DNA from: CAZTAO01 sp964611645 | GTDB lineage: Bacteria > Armatimonadota > UBA5829 | Reading direction: 5' to 3' | Assembly: GCA_964611645.1 (NCBI GenBank) | Contig: CAZTAO010000001.1 | Span: forward strand, 124,001-188,000 | DNA length: 64,000 nucleotides | Part shown: in pieces, positions 43,720-51,565 of the stretch | How positions within the stretch are numbered: position 1 is the first letter of the stretch | Layout of the letters: every line of letters begins with the position of its first letter | Position numbers and translations under genes: made by a program | Notes under the pieces: model-generated | What the model was told of the DNA's origin: nothing | Seen by the model: the letters and a program-made list of their open reading frames with translations, nothing else | Database searches by the model: none

Positions 43720-46383
43720 CTACTTCGCCCGCACGTACCCCTTCACCTTCCAGCCGCTGTTAAGGAGCGCGTTGTCCTGGACGAACATCCGCGCGCAGAG
43801 GAGCTTCCCAGCCTGGCTGGCTTTCAGTTCTATTGGCCAGAAGACCTCCAGTTGCTCTGGGGTGACCCCATAGGGCGGTCCCATGGATGCCAGGTTTAAC
43901 TTGCACTGGCTGTTCTCGAGTATCACGGCTGCACCCGGAGCGTAGCCCGTCCCCCAACTGGTTCCAGCATCATTCTTCAAGAACACCTTGTTCTGCTTCG
44001 CATCCCACATCAGTAACACCGCGTTAGCCTGGCTGGAGGTCACGCTTAGCTGGATATATATCTTGTAGATGTCCGCAAAGCCGTTGGGGTCCGAGTAGAC
44101 AGTGGCGAATGACTGCTCATATCCCGTGTCCACGTCGCCCGAATGGGGCAGCAGAAGGAGACATTCCGGCGGAAGTGGGTCAAAGTGCGTGCCGACCTTC
44201 TTGTAGCCTGAGATCTCGGTCTTTGAATCGGCGGCGTACATCCAACTGTACAGATTCCTGCTCCCCATCTCCGCGGATTTCAGTGCGAACGACCACGTAA
44301 TCGCGAGGTTGTTGCCGGAACCCGATACCGAGGTGCCTTTGACTTCCACAATGCACTGGCTGTTCTCGAGCACTAAGTCCACTCCAGGAGTACAGCCGGT
44401 ACCCCAACTCGTGTTCTCGTCATTCCTCAGGTAGACCTTGTTGGACACCCTGTCATACCAAAGGAACATCGCATACTTCTGCACTAATGCATCGTTTACC
44501 AGCAGATAGCACTTGCGGAGGTCCTCATAGCCGTTCTGGTCTCGGTAGTAGCTTGTGAGCGTCGTCCAGTTGTCAATGGGTATCTGGCCTTTGCACGGGT
44601 CTATACCGACCACTTCCGGCTTCACGTTGTGGTAGACGCCCATTTGATCCCAGCCGTCAATCAGACCGCCGGAGTCCTGCACGTACATATACCCTTTCAG
44701 CAGCTTGCTTGAGAATGGGGCCTTGAAGGCGACACGCCATTTCACGGCCAGGTTGTTGCCGCTGCTGGTGACTATCGTATCTTTCACGTAAAGATAGCAC
44801 TGGCTATTCTCCAGGGTCACGTTCGCTCCTGGGGCGTAGCCTGTGCCCCAACTCGTATTGGCATCGTTCTTGAGGTATAGCCTGTTTGCCGCGCGGTCAT
44901 AGTAGAACAGCGCCGCGTTGGACTGCCCGAGCGAATCGTTGATCAACAGGTAGCACCTCTTGATATCGGCAAAGCCGTTGGCATCGCGATATGTGCTCAC
45001 CAGGGTAGCAGGGGCGGCTCCGAGTGTCCCCCCGGACGGCGATATGCTCACGTTCTCGGGTTGCGTGTAACCGCTGCCTAACCTGTCGCGAAGGAATATG
45101 TCCATATTGCCGTTGAAGTCACCTGAGACCAGGTTTGAGGCAGTAGAATAGAACGCAACGCATCTGCCGTCGCCACTGATAGCTACGTCCTGGCTATCAT
45201 CATTCGCCTGCGCCCCGGCGGTCGAGACTGACATGCGCTCAGTAATGCCGGTAAGCCTGTCGCGTACGAATACGTCCCATTTGCCGTTCGTGTCGCCTGC
45301 TACGAGATTGGTGGAATCGGACTTGAACGCAACGTACCTGCCGTCCGCGCTGATGGCCGTCTCGTAACAGTGGCCGTCGCCTTGCGCTCCGCCGGAGGAA
45401 ACAGAAATACGTTCAGTGACCTCGGCGAGCCTGTCGAATACGAATATGTCGAATGCTGAATTGGTGTCGCCGCCGACGAGATTACTGGCCCACGAGGCGA
45501 ATGCGACGTACCTGCCGTCTGCGCTGACGCTGGCATTCTGACTGGTCAAGTTTGCCTCGTCCCCCGTGATGTTTGTGGAAACGCGTTTGACGTTGCCGGT
45601 GGACATGTCATATGCGAAGATATCCAATTGGCCGGCGGTGTCATTGGGGACAATGTCGGAAGCAAGGGACGTGAACACCACGCAACTGGCATCATCGCTT
45701 ATGTTCGGACGATTACTCCAGCTATTCGCCGCCTCTCCGACTGCGTTGTTCGATATGCGCCAGGTGAGGCCATCGGTCATATCGCGAACAAATATGTCGT
45801 TAGTGCCGTTCGCATCATTGGCGGCGAGGTTGGTGGACCACGACTCAAATGCCACGTGCCTGCCGTCCGCGCTGATCTTCGGCAGGTAGCTATCATCGTT
45901 GCTCTGCTCACCGCTGGAGGAGACGGAGACACGCTCCGTAACCCCTGTTGACCGGTCGTGAACAAAGGCGTCCCAAACGCCATTGGTGTCGTCCGATACA
46001 AGATTGGTCGCCGGGGAGTAGAATGCGACATACCTGCCGTCCGGAGAGATGTCTGAGCACCGGCTTTCGTTATCGCCTTGAGCCCCACCGGAAGAGACAG
46101 AGACCAACTCCACGGAGTTTGTGAGCCTGTCGCGAACGAACACGTCGGTGGTGCCATTCGTGTCTCCCGCGACAAGGTTTGAGGCAAAGGACTGAAACGC
46201 CACGAACCTGCCGTCCGCGCTTACCGCAGGGTATTCGCTGCCGCTGTTCCCCTCTTCTCCCGTAGAAGAAACCGACACACGCTCGGTAACCGCAGCCATT
46301 CCGGGCAAAGCGCCTAAGACAACGCAAGCCATCATCAACACAATTGCCACTGCACAAACGATCGGACATTCTTTGGTAATCAT
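43720..46383 (-). CDS. Secreted beta-propeller protein with the three-module C-terminal unit
   Basis: An 887-residue exported protein. A hydrophobic signal region ends around residue 31 (VVLGALPGMAA). Residues about 32-440 consist of roughly eight PD40/TolB-like blades, each with VSADGRFVAFQS-like, NLVAGDTNG and DVFVRDRLT segments. The remainder (about 445-887) is the same three-module unit as in 20949-25757: each module has YRDxNGxxD, LVNDSxxQxNAxxxYDRxxNKxYLKNDxNTSWG and LENSQC, and the protein ends in SGWKVKGYVRAK. The start ATG at 46383 has AAGGAGAG eight bases upstream. A surface or extracellular protein is inferred; whether the C-terminal unit anchors or sorts the protein is open. Confidence 0.8.
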   Translation of the reverse strand: MITKECPIVCAVAIVLMMACVVLGALPGMAAVTERVSVSSTGEEGNSGSEYPAVSADGRFVAFQSFASNLVAGDTNGTTDVFVRDRLTNSVELVSVSSGGAQGDNESRCSDISPDGRYVAFYSPATNLVSDDTNGVWDAFVHDRSTGVTERVSVSSSGEQSNDDSYLPKISADGRHVAFESWSTNLAANDANGTNDIFVRDMTDGLTWRISNNAVGEAANSWSNRPNISDDASCVVFTSLASDIVPNDTAGQLDIFAYDMSTGNVKRVSTNITGDEANLTSQNASVSADGRYVAFASWASNLVGGDTNSAFDIFVFDRLAEVTERISVSSGGAQGDGHCYETAISADGRYVAFKSDSTNLVAGDTNGKWDVFVRDRLTGITERMSVSTAGAQANDDSQDVAISGDGRCVAFYSTASNLVSGDFNGNMDIFLRDRLGSGYTQPENVSISPSGGTLGAAPATLVSTYRDANGFADIKRCYLLINDSLGQSNAALFYYDRAANRLYLKNDANTSWGTGYAPGANVTLENSQCYLYVKDTIVTSSGNNLAVKWRVAFKAPFSSKLLKGYMYVQDSGGLIDGWDQMGVYHNVKPEVVGIDPCKGQIPIDNWTTLTSYYRDQNGYEDLRKCYLLVNDALVQKYAMFLWYDRVSNKVYLRNDENTSWGTGCTPGVDLVLENSQCIVEVKGTSVSGSGNNLAITWSFALKSAEMGSRNLYSWMYAADSKTEISGYKKVGTHFDPLPPECLLLLPHSGDVDTGYEQSFATVYSDPNGFADIYKIYIQLSVTSSQANAVLLMWDAKQNKVFLKNDAGTSWGTGYAPGAAVILENSQCKLNLASMGPPYGVTPEQLEVFWPIELKASQAGKLLCARMFVQDNALLNSGWKVKGYVRAK

Positions 46384-46475
46384 CGCACACTCTCCTTGTT
46401 GTGGTTCCTGGTATTGCCGCTTACTATCTATTCCATCTGCACACTCATCGGCTCACTCCTTCCCGGCGCGGGCTA

Positions 46476-48707
46476 TCATTCCGCCCTGACGTAACCAAAC
46501 ACATGCCATCCACTGTTCAAGAGAGCGTTGTCCTGCACAAACAGCCGTTCGCAGAGTCTCTTGCCGATCTGGCTGGGCTTGAGTTCGATTGGCCACGAGA
46601 CCTGCAACTGGGTGTCCGTTACCGACCACGGCGGCGGGCCGAATGAGGCCATGTTTACCTTGCACTGGCTGTTCTCCAGAATCGCTGCCGAGCCTGGAAC
46701 GCCCCCCGAACCCCAACTTGTGCCGGCGTCGTTGCGCAGGAAGACTTTGTTCTGCTTGGCGTCATACATCAACAAAACAGCATTGGCCTGGCTAGAGGTC
46801 ACGCTGAGCTGGATGTATATCTTGTAGATGTCTGCCCAGCCGTTGGTGTCCTCGTACAACGCCATAAACGGCGTCTCAAGACCCGTGTTCACGTTACCGC
46901 TGTTGGGCGAGAGGCTCAGGCACACCGGGGCAACCGGGGTGAAGTGCGTGCCGACTCTCTTGTAGCCGGAGTTCTCTAGCTTGGAGTCGGTGGCGTACAT
47001 CCAACTGTAGAGGTTCTTGTTATCCATGCCGGGCTTGAGTTTGAATGACCACGTAACGGTGAGGTCATTGCCTGAGCCGGAGACAGTGGTGTCCGCGAGA
47101 TAGACTTCGCACTGGCTGTTAGACAGTGTTATCGCGCTGCCCGGAGCGTAGCCCGTCCCCCAACTGGTGTTGGTGTCGTTCTTCAGATACACCTTGTTGG
47201 CAAGCCGGTCGTAACAGATGAACATCGCATCGCTCTGGCTGAAGCTCTCGCACACAAGCACATAGCACTTGCGCAGATCGGCAAACCCGTTCGGATCGCG
47301 GTAGAGACTGGTGAGAGTTGTCTGCGTATCGATTGGCACAGGCCCACTGTTCGGGGCAATGCTTACCACCTGTGGCTTCACGTTGTAATAAATGCCCATC
47401 TTATCCCAGCCGTCGGTAAGTCCACCCACATCCTGCACATACATATAGGCATTCAGGTTCTTCGCCGAGAACGGGCTGTTCAGTGTAATGCGCCAGTTCA
47501 CGGTTAGGTTGTCCCCACTGCCCGAAACGGTGGTACTGCCGACGGACACCTCGCATTGACTGTTGGATAGTGTGACAGCCGTCCCAGGCGCATACCCAGT
47601 TCCCCAACTGCTGTTGGCATCGTTCTTCAGATACAGGCGGTTGATCGACCGGTCGTACATAACCAGCGCCGCATTCGCCTGCCCAAACGAGTCGTTTATC
47701 AGCAGGTAGACTCTCTTGATAACCGCATAGCCTCTCGTCTCAGAATACACGCTCTGAATGAAAAACGGTGCTCCAGTGGGTAGAGAACCCCCGGATGGCG
47801 TCACGCTTACGTTCTTCGGGGCATCGGCGACGGCCACGCTGTGCCCGCGCCCGGCAGTGACAGCCACGAAGTGCTTTTCCGCCGGGACATTGCACGCGCC
47901 ATAGTTATTGTCTCCCCACGCCACAAGGGAGCCATCCGATTTCAACGCCACGTTGTGGTAGGAGCCGGCAGCGACAGCGGCATAGTCTTTTCCCTCCGGG
48001 ACAGTGCACTGACCGTTTGCGTTCAGACCCCACGCCACAAGGGAGCCATCCGATTTCAACGCCACGCTGTGCCAGTCTCCGGCAGAGACAGCCACATAGT
48101 CGTTCCCCGCTGGGACATTGCCCTGACCTTCGAGATTTCTTCCCCAAGCCACCAGCGAGCCGTCGGATTTCAACGCTATGCCGTGGTAGTAGCCGGCACA
48201 GACAGCCACGTAGTCGTTTCCCGCTGGGACAGCGCACTCATCGCTTGCGTTTTCTCCCCAGGCCACTAACGAGCCGTCCGACTTCAGCGCCACGCTGTGC
48301 GGTCCGCCGGCAGCGACAGCCACAAAGTCGCTTCCTGACGGGACATTGCACTGACCGGAGCCATTGTACCCCCACGCCACAAGAGAGCCGTCCGATTTCA
48401 ACGCCAGACTGTGATAGTCTCCGGCAGCGACAGCGGTGTAGTTGTTTCCTGCCGGGACATCGCACTCGCCGTACGTGTTGTCTCCCCAGGCCGCCAGGGT
48501 ACCGTCCGATTTCAACACTAGGTTGTGAATGTAGCCGGCGGCGACAGCGGCGCAGTTGTTTCCCGCCGCTACATCGCACTGGCCAGACTCATTCCATCCC
48601 CACGCCACAAGTGAGCCTGCCGCCAACGCCGGCACAGACCCCAGCAACCCAAACGTCACCAACAGAGTCACTGCAAATACACAGATCGAACTCGTTCTCG
48701 TACCCAT
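46476..48707 (-). CDS. Secreted RCC1-repeat protein with the three-module C-terminal unit
   Basis: A 743-residue exported protein. The signal peptide ends at SVPALAAG (about residue 30). Seven RCC1-like repeats of about 38 residues follow (to about 310), each with LVAWGxNxxGQC, VPAGNDYVAVAAG and HSVALKSDGS. The last ~430 residues form the three-module unit with the motifs NDANSSWGTGYAPG, SNSQC or ENSQC and a final SGWHVFGYVRAE. Its last ~160 codons are almost identical in DNA to those of the next gene upstream (48787-51444). The start ATG at 48707 follows GGGAGAG; an extension to 48743 is unlikely. RCC1 propellers bind proteins or other ligands; role here unknown. Confidence 0.8.
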   Translation of the reverse strand: MGTRTSSICVFAVTLLVTFGLLGSVPALAAGSLVAWGWNESGQCDVAAGNNCAAVAAGYIHNLVLKSDGTLAAWGDNTYGECDVPAGNNYTAVAAGDYHSLALKSDGSLVAWGYNGSGQCNVPSGSDFVAVAAGGPHSVALKSDGSLVAWGENASDECAVPAGNDYVAVCAGYYHGIALKSDGSLVAWGRNLEGQGNVPAGNDYVAVSAGDWHSVALKSDGSLVAWGLNANGQCTVPEGKDYAAVAAGSYHNVALKSDGSLVAWGDNNYGACNVPAEKHFVAVTAGRGHSVAVADAPKNVSVTPSGGSLPTGAPFFIQSVYSETRGYAVIKRVYLLINDSFGQANAALVMYDRSINRLYLKNDANSSWGTGYAPGTAVTLSNSQCEVSVGSTTVSGSGDNLTVNWRITLNSPFSAKNLNAYMYVQDVGGLTDGWDKMGIYYNVKPQVVSIAPNSGPVPIDTQTTLTSLYRDPNGFADLRKCYVLVCESFSQSDAMFICYDRLANKVYLKNDTNTSWGTGYAPGSAITLSNSQCEVYLADTTVSGSGNDLTVTWSFKLKPGMDNKNLYSWMYATDSKLENSGYKRVGTHFTPVAPVCLSLSPNSGNVNTGLETPFMALYEDTNGWADIYKIYIQLSVTSSQANAVLLMYDAKQNKVFLRNDAGTSWGSGGVPGSAAILENSQCKVNMASFGPPPWSVTDTQLQVSWPIELKPSQIGKRLCERLFVQDNALLNSGWHVFGYVRAE

Positions 48708-48786
48708 CGCGCACTCTCCCTGTTGTTCCTGGTAATGCCTCATTCTATTCGCACATTCTTTGGTTTAGTCCTTCTGGCGCGTACGG

Positions 48787-51444
48787 TTACTCCGCCCTGA
48801 CGTAGCCGAATACGTGCCATCCACTGTTCAAGAGAGCGTTGTCCTGCACAAACAGCCGCTCGCAGAGTCTCTTTCCGATCTGGCTGGGCTTGAGTTCGAT
48901 TGGCCAGGAAACCTGCAATTGGGTGTCCGTTACCGACCATGGCGGCGGGCCGAAGGAGGCCATGTTTACCTTGCACTGGCTGTTCTCCAGAATCGCTGCC
49001 GAGCCTGGAACGCCCCCCGAACCCCAACTTGTGCCGGCGTCGTTGCGCAGGAAGACTTTGTTCTGCTTGGCGTCATACATCAACAAAACAGCATTGGCCT
49101 GGCTAGAGGTCACGCTGAGCTGGATGTATATCTTGTAGATGTCTGCCCAGCCGTTGGTGTCCTCGTACAACGCCATAAACGGCGTCTCAAGACCCGTGTT
49201 CACGTTACCGCTGTTGGGCGAGAGGCTCAGGCACACCGGGGCAACCGGGGTGAAGTGGGTACCGACCTTCTTGTAGCCTGAGTTCTCCAGTTTGGAGTCG
49301 GTTGCGTATATCCAACTGTAGAGGTTCTTGCTTCCCATTGTTGCGGACTTGAGCACGAATTGCCAAGCTACCGCGAAGTTGTTGCCGGAGCCGGTCACCG
49401 TAACGCCCTTCACGCGCACATAGCACTGGCTGTTTTCCAGCAAGGTGTCTGTTCCGGGAGCGTAGCCGGTTCCCCAACTGGTGTTCGCGTCGTTCTTCAG
49501 GTAGACTTTGTTGGACGCCCTGTCATACCAGATGAACATCGCATTCGACTGAACAAGCTTATCATTCACGAGCAGATAGCACTTGCGCAAGTCCTCGTAA
49601 CCGTTCATGTCGCGGTAGAAGCTCGTGAGTGTTACCCAGGTGTCCGTGGGTATCTGGCCGGTCGAGGGGGTTATGCTGAGGGCTTCGGGTTTTACGTTGT
49701 GGAAAGTCGCCATCTGTTCCCAGCCGTCAGTATGGCCGGCGGAGTCCTGGACGTACATGTACCCTTTGAGCAGCTTGCTGGAGAACGGGGCCTTGAGAGC
49801 GATACTCCACTTGACGGTCAAGTTGTTGTCGCTGCCGCCCGCTGTTGTGTCCTTCACGTAGAGATAGCACTGGCTATTCTCCAGAGTGACATTTGTGCCC
49901 GGGGCATAGCCTGTGCCCCAGATTGTGTTGGCGTCGTTCTTGAGGTATAGCTTGTTTGCGGTGCGATCATAATAGAGCAACGCCGCATTGGCCTGCGCGA
50001 GCGAGTCGTTGACAAGCAGATAGCACCTGCGGATGTCGGCAAACCCGTTGGCATCACGATACTGCGTGGTCAGAGTGAACGGCGCAGCGCCAGGCGTTCC
50101 AACAGACGCCGACAGACTCACGTCTTGCGGGTTGGGGTAACCGTTGCCGAACCTGTCCCGGAGGAATGTGTCAGCCAAGCCATTGGTGTCTCCCGGCACC
50201 AGGTTCGTGGCAACGGACCAGTATGTTACGCACCCGCCGTCGGCGCTCATCCTTATGCCGTGGCATTCGGCATTGGACTGCTCTCCGGTGGACGAGACTG
50301 ACACCCTCTCTGTCGCACCGCTGATCCTGTCGCGAAAGAATGCGTCGAGTGTTCCGTTCGTATCGCCCGGGACGAGGTTGGTGGCGAATGACTTAAACGC
50401 TAAGTACCTGCCGTCCGCGCTGATCCCCGGTTCGTAACTCCCGAGATTCCCCTGCTCCCCGCTGGAAGACACGGAAACAAGCTCCGTGATTCCGGTAAGC
50501 CTGTCGTGAAGGAATACGTCAAATGCAGCATTGGTGTCGCCGCCGACAAGGGTAGAGGCGATGGACTGAAATGCCACGTATCTGCCGTCTGCGCTCATTA
50601 CCCCGGGTTCACTGGTCGAGTTACCCTGGGCCCCGGTGGAGGATACGGAAACGCATTCTATGCTGACCGTGCCCGTGTCAAAGACGAACACGTCCTTGTT
50701 GCCATTTGTGTCGTCCGAAACCAGGTCTGAAGCTGTAGACCCGAACGCCACACAACTGGCGTCGCTGCTGATGTACGGCCGGCTACTCGTGCCGTTTCCT
50801 GCCATTCCGGCAAGATTATTGGAGATGCGCAACGTTGTACCGCCGACCATATCGCGAAGAAACACGTCCTTATCGCCGTTCGCATCACCGGCGTCGAGGT
50901 TGGATGACATGGACTGAAACGCTACGTACCTGCCGTCCGCGCTCATTGTTGGGTAGGCGCAATCGCCATTTCCCTGTTCCCCGGTGGAGGAGACGGATAC
51001 ACGCTCGGTAATGCCGGTCTCCCGGTCGTGGCGGAACACGTCCGAGACGCCGTTCGTGTCGTCAGCGACCAGGTTGGTGGCATCGGAGTAGAACGCCACG
51101 TACCTGCCATCGGGGGAGATCGACGCGCCCATGTTGCCCCCATCCGCTTGCGCGCCTGCTGACGAGACAGAGACCCGCTCGACATAGCCGGTCAGCCTGT
51201 CTCGAACAAACGCGTCGAATCTGTCATTTGTGTCTCCCGCGACGAGGTTCTTGGCAAACGATTCGAACGCGACAAACCTTCCATCGGCGCTGACCGACGA
51301 GTACCCGCTTTCGTTGTTCCCCTCCTCCCCCGTGGAAGAGACCGATTCGCGCTCGGTGACTGCGGCAAACGCCGAGGCTGCCCCCAGGAAAACGCACAAT
51401 ACCAGGAAAGCGAATACGACTGCACAGCGAACTGATCTGTTCAT
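48787..51444 (-). CDS. Secreted beta-propeller protein with the three-module C-terminal unit, paralogue
   Basis: An 885-residue paralogue of 43720-46383 with the same plan: signal peptide (to about 28, FLGAASAFAA), about eight PD40-type blades (VSADGRFVAFESF, NLVAGDTN, DAFVRDRLT) to about residue 440, then the three-module unit ending in SGWHVFGYVRAE. Its first two modules resemble those of 43720-46383, but the third module is nearly identical in DNA to that of the downstream RCC1-repeat gene, indicating recent exchange. The start ATG at 51444 has GGAGGAGG about seven bases upstream. The three genes 43720-51444 are in line and separated by 80-90 bases; each may have its own promoter. Confidence 0.8.
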   Translation of the reverse strand: MNRSVRCAVVFAFLVLCVFLGAASAFAAVTERESVSSTGEEGNNESGYSSVSADGRFVAFESFAKNLVAGDTNDRFDAFVRDRLTGYVERVSVSSAGAQADGGNMGASISPDGRYVAFYSDATNLVADDTNGVSDVFRHDRETGITERVSVSSTGEQGNGDCAYPTMSADGRYVAFQSMSSNLDAGDANGDKDVFLRDMVGGTTLRISNNLAGMAGNGTSSRPYISSDASCVAFGSTASDLVSDDTNGNKDVFVFDTGTVSIECVSVSSTGAQGNSTSEPGVMSADGRYVAFQSIASTLVGGDTNAAFDVFLHDRLTGITELVSVSSSGEQGNLGSYEPGISADGRYLAFKSFATNLVPGDTNGTLDAFFRDRISGATERVSVSSTGEQSNAECHGIRMSADGGCVTYWSVATNLVPGDTNGLADTFLRDRFGNGYPNPQDVSLSASVGTPGAAPFTLTTQYRDANGFADIRRCYLLVNDSLAQANAALLYYDRTANKLYLKNDANTIWGTGYAPGTNVTLENSQCYLYVKDTTAGGSDNNLTVKWSIALKAPFSSKLLKGYMYVQDSAGHTDGWEQMATFHNVKPEALSITPSTGQIPTDTWVTLTSFYRDMNGYEDLRKCYLLVNDKLVQSNAMFIWYDRASNKVYLKNDANTSWGTGYAPGTDTLLENSQCYVRVKGVTVTGSGNNFAVAWQFVLKSATMGSKNLYSWIYATDSKLENSGYKKVGTHFTPVAPVCLSLSPNSGNVNTGLETPFMALYEDTNGWADIYKIYIQLSVTSSQANAVLLMYDAKQNKVFLRNDAGTSWGSGGVPGSAAILENSQCKVNMASFGPPPWSVTDTQLQVSWPIELKPSQIGKRLCERLFVQDNALLNSGWHVFGYVRAE

Positions 51445-51565
51445 CAGAATCCTCCTCCGTAGACGAGTCTACTTACAGCTTGTTCTTTGCCAAGCCTTGC
51501 CGTATTCTATCCGCAGGTTGGCGGGTTGTCAATGGATTACCCTGTCACGGCTTGGATTCCTGCCA

